In this document: piece after piece, positions 28,883-32,719 of the stretch
How the letters are laid out: each line of letters starts with the position of its first letter
Numbering within the stretch: position 1 is the first letter of the stretch
Source: Verrucomicrobiota bacterium
GTDB taxonomy: Bacteria > Verrucomicrobiota > Verrucomicrobiia > Limisphaerales > Fontisphaeraceae
Assembly (NCBI GenBank): GCA_037139415.1
Contig: JBAXGN010000081.1
Span: 1 to 32,719 of the forward strand
DNA: 32,719 bases
Direction of reading: 5' to 3'
The notes under the pieces: generated by a model
Told to the model about the DNA's origin: nothing
Seen by the model: only the letters and a program-made list of their open reading frames with translations
Databases searched by the model: none
Program-made: the position numbers and the translations under genes

Positions 28883-29680
28883 ATGAAATCTGTGTCATTA
28901 ACTGCGTACCCGCGCTCCTTGGAGCGCCGGGGCGGAACAAAGAAACTGCGTACCACCGGACGTGTGCCGGCGGTTATTTACGGTCGCCAGACCCAACCGC
29001 AAAACCTGGAAATTAAGAGCAAGGAGATTGAAGACTTGCTCCATCATTCCGTGTCTGAAAACTTGCTGCTGGATTTGGCGGTCGAGGGCGATGCCCGCGC
29101 CAAACGCTTGGCGATGTTGCGGGAAGTCCAGCACCATCCCTTGAGTGGCAAGATTTTGCACGTGGATCTCCATGAAGTGCTGGAGACCGAAAAGGTCACC
29201 GCGCAGGTGCCGGTGGAAACCACGGGCGAAGCGGCCGGCGTCAAGAATGGCGGCGGCATCCTCGAGCACGTGTTGTTCAAGCTGAAGGTGCGCGCGCTGC
29301 CCAAGGATTTGCCGGAAACCATTGTGATTGATGTGTCACACCTTGAAATTGGCAAAGCGGTGCATATCGGCGAGGTTAAAGCGCCAGCGGGCGTGGAAAT
29401 CCTGGGCGATAAGCATATCCCCGTGGTCGCTGTGGCCGCGCCGATGACGGAGGCCGAAGCCGCCGCCGCCGAAGCCGTCACCACCGAGGCGGTGGCTGGC
29501 GAAGTGGAAATGATCAAGGAAAAGAAGGAAGATGGCGTGGAAGGCGCTGCTCCTGCGGCCAAGGGCGAAAAAGCTCCGGCCGAGAAGGCGGCAGCGGGTG
29601 CCGACAAAGGCGCAGCCAAACCGGCTGCTGGCGCGAAGCCGGCTGCGGCGGCCGCCAAACCGGCCGAAAAGAAGAAATAA
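28883..29680 (+). CDS. rplY: Ribosomal protein L25, TL5/Ctc form with long charged tail, 265 aa
   Basis: The N-terminal domain (SLTAYPRSLERRGGTKKLRT, then GRVPAVIYGRQTQPQNLEI) binds 5S rRNA. The middle and C-terminal beta domain (VDLHEVLETEKVTAQVPVET, IGKAVHIGEVKAPAGVEIL) is that of the long TL5/Ctc type. After residue 190 comes a tail of about 75 residues rich in Ala, Lys, Glu and Pro, with repeated AAAKPA-like units. The family normally has 190-220 residues, so this tail is longer than usual. L9 in the same operon has a similar tail. Start: ATG at 28883, 32 bp after prs. Confidence 0.93.
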   Translation: MKSVSLTAYPRSLERRGGTKKLRTTGRVPAVIYGRQTQPQNLEIKSKEIEDLLHHSVSENLLLDLAVEGDARAKRLAMLREVQHHPLSGKILHVDLHEVLETEKVTAQVPVETTGEAAGVKNGGGILEHVLFKLKVRALPKDLPETIVIDVSHLEIGKAVHIGEVKAPAGVEILGDKHIPVVAVAAPMTEAEAAAAEAVTTEAVAGEVEMIKEKKEDGVEGAAPAAKGEKAPAEKAAAGADKGAAKPAAGAKPAAAAAKPAEKKK

Positions 29681-29719
29681 TATTCCGGCGGGCACGGTTA
29701 GGGATGCCGGGACTTTGGC

Positions 29720-30313
29720 ATGGACGATTGGCATCTTTTGGTTGGCTTGGGAAACCCAGGCAAAGAGTATGTGCATACCCGGCACAATGCGGGGTTTATG
29801 GTGCTGGAACTTTTGGCGGAACGCTGGCACGCCAATTGGCGGCTGGAAGCAAAGTTTCAGGCCCGGTTGGCCAAAGCCGAACGGGGCGGCAGACGGGTGT
29901 TGCTTTGCCAACCGCAGACATTTATGAATTTGAGCGGCGAAGCGGTGCAGGCGGTGGGCGCGTATTATCAAATACCCGCCAGCCGGATGGTGATCGCGGT
30001 GGATGATGCCGACCTGCCGCTGGGTGAAATCCGGATGCGCCCCAAAGGCGGCAACGGCGGGCACCACGGACTGGAGTCGGTGGAGCAACACGTGGGCACG
30101 CGCGAGTATGCTCGGTTGCGGATCGGGATTGGCCGGCGAACGGAAGGGCAGCGAATGCTGACCGGTCATGTATTGGGCTCGTTTGATTCAAACGAGCAGG
30201 AACTGTTAAAACAAGTTTTGGCGAAAGCAGCCAGCCAGCTTGAATGCTGGGTGACGGCCGGGATCGAACCGGCAATGAACCAATTCAACGGGCCCATTGA
30301 AGGGCTCGTGTAA
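29720..30313 (+). CDS. pth: Peptidyl-tRNA hydrolase, 197 aa
   Basis: Pth releases peptides from peptidyl-tRNA that has dropped off the ribosome. Motifs: LLVGLGNPGKEYVHTRHNAG with catalytic His 22, LLCQPQTFMNLSGEAV with the conserved Asn, VIAVDDADLPLGEIRMRPKG with the catalytic-network Asp, and GGNGGHHGLESVEQHVGT. Length is normal. rplY-pth is a conserved neighbour pair. The gap to rplY is 39 bp and to rpsF 13 bp. Confidence 0.95.
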   Translation: MDDWHLLVGLGNPGKEYVHTRHNAGFMVLELLAERWHANWRLEAKFQARLAKAERGGRRVLLCQPQTFMNLSGEAVQAVGAYYQIPASRMVIAVDDADLPLGEIRMRPKGGNGGHHGLESVEQHVGTREYARLRIGIGRRTEGQRMLTGHVLGSFDSNEQELLKQVLAKAASQLECWVTAGIEPAMNQFNGPIEGLV

Positions 30314-30326
30314 ACGAGGACATAGA

Positions 30327-30644
30327 GTGAAAAAGTACGAAGGACTGTTCATCTTGAACACGGCGGGCAAAGAAGACGCGGTCAAGGACCTGATTGACAA
30401 GGTCGCCGCCGAGCTGACCGCCGCAGGCGGTAAAGTGGAAACCATCCAAAAGATGGAAAAGCGCCCGTTTGCCCGGGTGGCGAACAAAAAAGAAAGCTCG
30501 GGCTTTTACGTGAATATTATTTTTGAAATCCCACCCGCAGCGATTGCGGCGGTGCGGAGTCGCTTCGCCATGAACGAAGACATCCTGCGCACCATGATCA
30601 CCATCATGCCCAAGCCCAAAGAAACCGCGCCGGTGGCGGCCTAA
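30327..30644 (+). CDS. rpsF: Ribosomal protein S6, 105 aa
   Basis: The protein begins VKKYEGLFILNTAGKEDAVK, the conserved first strand of S6, and contains KVETIQKMEKRPFARVANKK and FYVNIIFEIPPAAIAAVRSR, then FAMNEDILRTMITI. Length is normal. The start is GTG at 30327, which has a good ribosome binding site (GAGGA at 30316-30320). An upstream in-frame start at 30297 would lie inside pth and add 10 unrelated residues. It is followed after 11 bp by ssb, the usual order. Confidence 0.92.
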   Translation: MKKYEGLFILNTAGKEDAVKDLIDKVAAELTAAGGKVETIQKMEKRPFARVANKKESSGFYVNIIFEIPPAAIAAVRSRFAMNEDILRTMITIMPKPKETAPVAA

Positions 30645-30655
30645 CAAACCGTTCT

Positions 30656-31141
30656 ATGGCCAGCTATAATAAAGTTCTCCTCATGGGGAACCTGACGCGG
30701 GATCCTGAGCTGCGGTATTTGCCAAATGGCAATGCGGTGGTCACCCTGCGGCTTGCCGTGAATCGCCGGTGGAAGACGGAGACCGGGGAAGAACGCGAGG
30801 AAGTGACCTTTGTGGATGTGGAGGCCTTCCGGCGTCAGGCCGAAGTGCTTGCGCAGTACCTGAAGAAAGGCAACCCGCTTTTTGTCGAAGGCCGTTTGCG
30901 CATGGATCAATGGGAGGATAAGAACACCCATCAAAAGCGCAGCCAATTAAAAGTGGTGCTCGAATCGTTCACATTTATTGGGGCTGCCAATCGTGGTGAA
31001 GGGCATCCTCCGGGTGCCGGTGCCGCGCCGACGCATAATGGAACGGTGACCCGTCCCGCTCCCGCCCCCGCTGCCGCGCAGGCCGCCCCTGCCATGGAAG
31101 AAATCCCGCCGCATGAAGGCGAGGACGATGTGCCTTTTTGA
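30656..31141 (+). CDS. ssb: Single-stranded DNA-binding protein, 161 aa
   Basis: An OB-fold domain (residues 1-112) shows YNKVLLMGNLTRDPELRYLP, AVVTLRLAVNRRWKTETGEE, VTFVDVEAFRRQAEVLAQYL, FVEGRLRMDQWED and LKVVLESFTFIG. A Pro/Ala-rich linker (about 115-145) ends in the acidic tip GEDDVPF, which binds partner proteins in replication and repair. Length is typical. It lies between rpsF and rplI. Confidence 0.96.
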   Translation: MASYNKVLLMGNLTRDPELRYLPNGNAVVTLRLAVNRRWKTETGEEREEVTFVDVEAFRRQAEVLAQYLKKGNPLFVEGRLRMDQWEDKNTHQKRSQLKVVLESFTFIGAANRGEGHPPGAGAAPTHNGTVTRPAPAPAAAQAAPAMEEIPPHEGEDDVPF

Positions 31142-31188
31142 AATTGACCGAACCGAAACTACAACGCTTTAACCCAACCAACTGATAT

Positions 31189-31800
31189 ATGGCCAAGATT
31201 GAAGTAATCCTCACTCACAACATTGTGGGCCTCGGCGCCGAATCCGACCAGGTCAAAGTCGCCGCCGGGTACGCCCGAAATTTCCTTTATCCCAAGGGCT
31301 ATGCCATCCCGCTCAGCGCGGGGAACAAGCGCCGGCTCGAATCCCTGCAACGCCGCCGGGCCGAACGCGAAGCGCATGAGCTGAACACCATGACCGAGCT
31401 GTCCAAGAGCCTCGGCAAGTTGCTGTGCGTGCTCCAGGTCAAGACTGGCGACGACGGCAAGATGTTCGGCACCGTCACCAGTGGCGCCATCGCCGACGCC
31501 TTGAAAACCCAGTTCGCCATCGAATTGGACAAGCGGAAAATCCACTTGGAAAAGGCGATTCGCGCCTTGGGCGAATACGAAGTCGAGATGCGCTTGCACC
31601 CACAGGTGCCATGTACGCTCAAGTTGCGCGTCGAAAGCACCACGCCCGCGCCGGATTTGACCGCTGTGGTCGAAGCCGCCAAGGAAGGCAAGGACGTCAA
31701 GACCGAAAAGGGCGACAAGGCCGAACGGCCCGAGCGCAAAACGGCCCGTCCGGCGCGCGCGGAGAAACCGGAAAAGAAGGATAAGGCTGAAAAAGCCTGA
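31189..31800 (+). CDS. rplI: Ribosomal protein L9 with long charged tail, 203 aa
   Basis: The N-terminal domain (KIEVILTHNIVGLGAESDQV, then KVAAGYARNFLYPKGYAIPL) binds 23S rRNA. A connecting helix (SAGNKRRLESLQRRRAEREA) and the C-terminal domain (MFGTVTSGAIADALKTQFAI, KAIRALGEYEVEMRLHPQVP) complete the usual fold at about residue 147. It continues with a tail of about 55 residues of Lys, Glu, Ala, Arg and Pro. Normal L9 is about 150 residues. It is the last gene of the operon, 47 bp after ssb. rpsR, which usually lies between them, is missing. Confidence 0.94.
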   Translation: MAKIEVILTHNIVGLGAESDQVKVAAGYARNFLYPKGYAIPLSAGNKRRLESLQRRRAEREAHELNTMTELSKSLGKLLCVLQVKTGDDGKMFGTVTSGAIADALKTQFAIELDKRKIHLEKAIRALGEYEVEMRLHPQVPCTLKLRVESTTPAPDLTAVVEAAKEGKDVKTEKGDKAERPERKTARPARAEKPEKKDKAEKA

Positions 31801-31847
31801 TCCGGCCTTCGTATTAAATCATAGTTTAAGACCGCGTATGCGGTGTG

Positions 31848-31888
31848 CCGTCCCAACCCTGATCAAGGGTTGGGGCGGTTTGTTTTTT
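31848..31888 (+). terminator. Intrinsic terminator after rplI
   Basis: CCCAACCCT (31852-31860) pairs perfectly with AGGGTTGGG (31866-31874), extended on both sides by further partial pairing (CG/CGG). A GTTTGTTTTTT stretch (31878-31888) follows. It lies 48 bp after the rplI stop and ends the prs operon. Confidence 0.88.
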
Positions 31889-32015
31889 GGGCGGCGCGGC
31901 CTTGGTGCCACGGTAAAAGTCCGACCGCCGAACCACGGCTGCCGGGCGGCGGTGAAGCAACATCTTTCTTAAAAAAATGGTTCGCATAATCTGTGAACCG
32001 AGGCATGATTAAGCC

Positions 32016-32719
32016 ATGAATTCCGCTCGGTGGGCCATATTCAGTGATATTCACTCCAATTTGGAGGCGTTGACGGCGGTCGTGGACGATATTCGCCAGC
32101 AGGGCATCACCCAAATGCTCTGTTTGGGTGATATTGTGGGCTATAATGCCAATCCTGCCGAGTGCCTTGAACTGGTGCGCAGGCTGGAGTGTCCGGTGTT
32201 GCAGGGCAACCACGACTTGTTGGCGGCCGTTGACGATCAGGATCGGTTGCGTGACTTCAATCCGGTGGCGATTGCCGGGGTGCTCTTTTCCCGGTCGCAA
32301 TTATCGGCGGAACAAAAAAAGTGGCTGGCCGCGCTGCCCATGAATTTAAAGTTCGCCGGTTTTGGCGCGGTGCATGCCTCCTTGTTCGAGCCGGAAGAGT
32401 GGCATTACATCACCAGTCTATTTGCGGCCCGCGCCCACTTCGCCTCGCAAGACAGCCCGATTTATCTGCATGGGCATACCCATTATCCGATGGTGTTCAC
32501 CCAGGAAGTCAAATCCCAGATGTGCGATGTGATTCAGCCGCGCCCGGACAAGGTGATGTTCCTGCCTGAATACCGCTATCTCATCAATTGCGGCGCGGTG
32601 GGCCAGCCGCGGGATCGCGATCCCCGGGCGTGTTACGGGATTCTGGATTTGGGCGAACAGCGGTTTGAATTTCGCCGGGTGACCTATGATATTCAGCGGG
32701 CGCAAAAGAAAATCCATGA
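32016..32719 (+). CDS. Metallophosphoesterase, 3' end outside the window
   Basis: The frame starts MNSARWAIFSDIHSNLEALT at 32016 and stays open for 234 codons to the right edge. Metal-binding motifs are in order: D11-x-H13 (SDIHSN), CLGDIVGYNANP, QGNHDLL, VHASLFEP and LHGHTHYP, then INCGAVGQPRDRDPRACYGI. The order and spacing match the calcineurin-like phosphoesterases of the YfcE/MJ0936 type (diesterases or phosphatases acting on nucleotides or phosphodiesters). No signal peptide is present. It lies about 125 bp after the terminator of the prs operon and has its own promoter somewhere in that gap. The end of the protein is not visible. Confidence 0.88.
   Translation, partial: MNSARWAIFSDIHSNLEALTAVVDDIRQQGITQMLCLGDIVGYNANPAECLELVRRLECPVLQGNHDLLAAVDDQDRLRDFNPVAIAGVLFSRSQLSAEQKKWLAALPMNLKFAGFGAVHASLFEPEEWHYITSLFAARAHFASQDSPIYLHGHTHYPMVFTQEVKSQMCDVIQPRPDKVMFLPEYRYLINCGAVGQPRDRDPRACYGILDLGEQRFEFRRVTYDIQRAQKKIH

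Noticed and set aside
1-32719. tRNA or rRNA genes
   Set aside because: No cloverleaf with CCA end, T-loop motif in context or conserved rRNA segment was noticed on either strand by eye. A dedicated scan was not possible.

Overview
The window looks like a chromosome segment of a Verrucomicrobiota bacterium, probably near Pedosphaera/Limisphaerales. This is inferred from gene content, not from a database match. The signs are high GC, weak Shine-Dalgarno sites, many secreted glycan-active proteins (DUF1080, CBM-fused clan GH-A hydrolases, secreted FAD_oxidored proteins), a TL5/Ctc-type L25 and many dispersed short repeats. I saw no rRNA, tRNA or CRISPR array.

Bases 1-3500 form an accessory region. 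Small minus-strand genes (a lipoprotein, an AbiEii-type nucleotidyltransferase with a small partner, one or two tiny membrane proteins, a short STN-like protein) alternate with four copies of a repeat whose 60-bp core has constant length and one orientation. The layout resembles a gene-cassette array, but no integrase is visible.

Bases 3500-18460 hold a secreted carbohydrate-degradation locus. On the plus strand are a truncated hydrolase stub, two secreted alpha/beta hydrolases and a 948-aa clan GH-A protein. A convergent minus-strand pair follows (DUF1080 protein; CBM-GH-FN3 protein). Next come a small membrane protein, an orphan antitoxin with a destroyed toxin, a CBM9-like lipoprotein, a minus-strand operon of two exported FAD oxidoreductases and an RraA-like protein, and an SGNH hydrolase. 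Remnants are frequent: a PemK-like toxin stub, a HigB/RelE-like toxin stub, an RraA protein with a replaced C-terminus, and a collapsed second copy of one FAD oxidoreductase gene.

Bases 18600-21270 are a housekeeping operon, pgk-tpiA-secG, ended by an intrinsic terminator. An IS element of about 1.43 kb with 21-bp inverted ends and a frameshifted transposase lies at 21456-22883. A minus-strand coupled group follows: an STN-like secreted protein, a HAD-Nudix fusion and folB. After a decayed response-regulator stub comes a REC-HisKA-HATPase hybrid kinase, then purE.

Bases 27795-31888 are a second housekeeping operon with a recognisable promoter, a structured leader and a terminator: prs-rplY-pth-rpsF-ssb-rplI. 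rpsR is absent from its usual place. The window ends inside a metallophosphoesterase gene.
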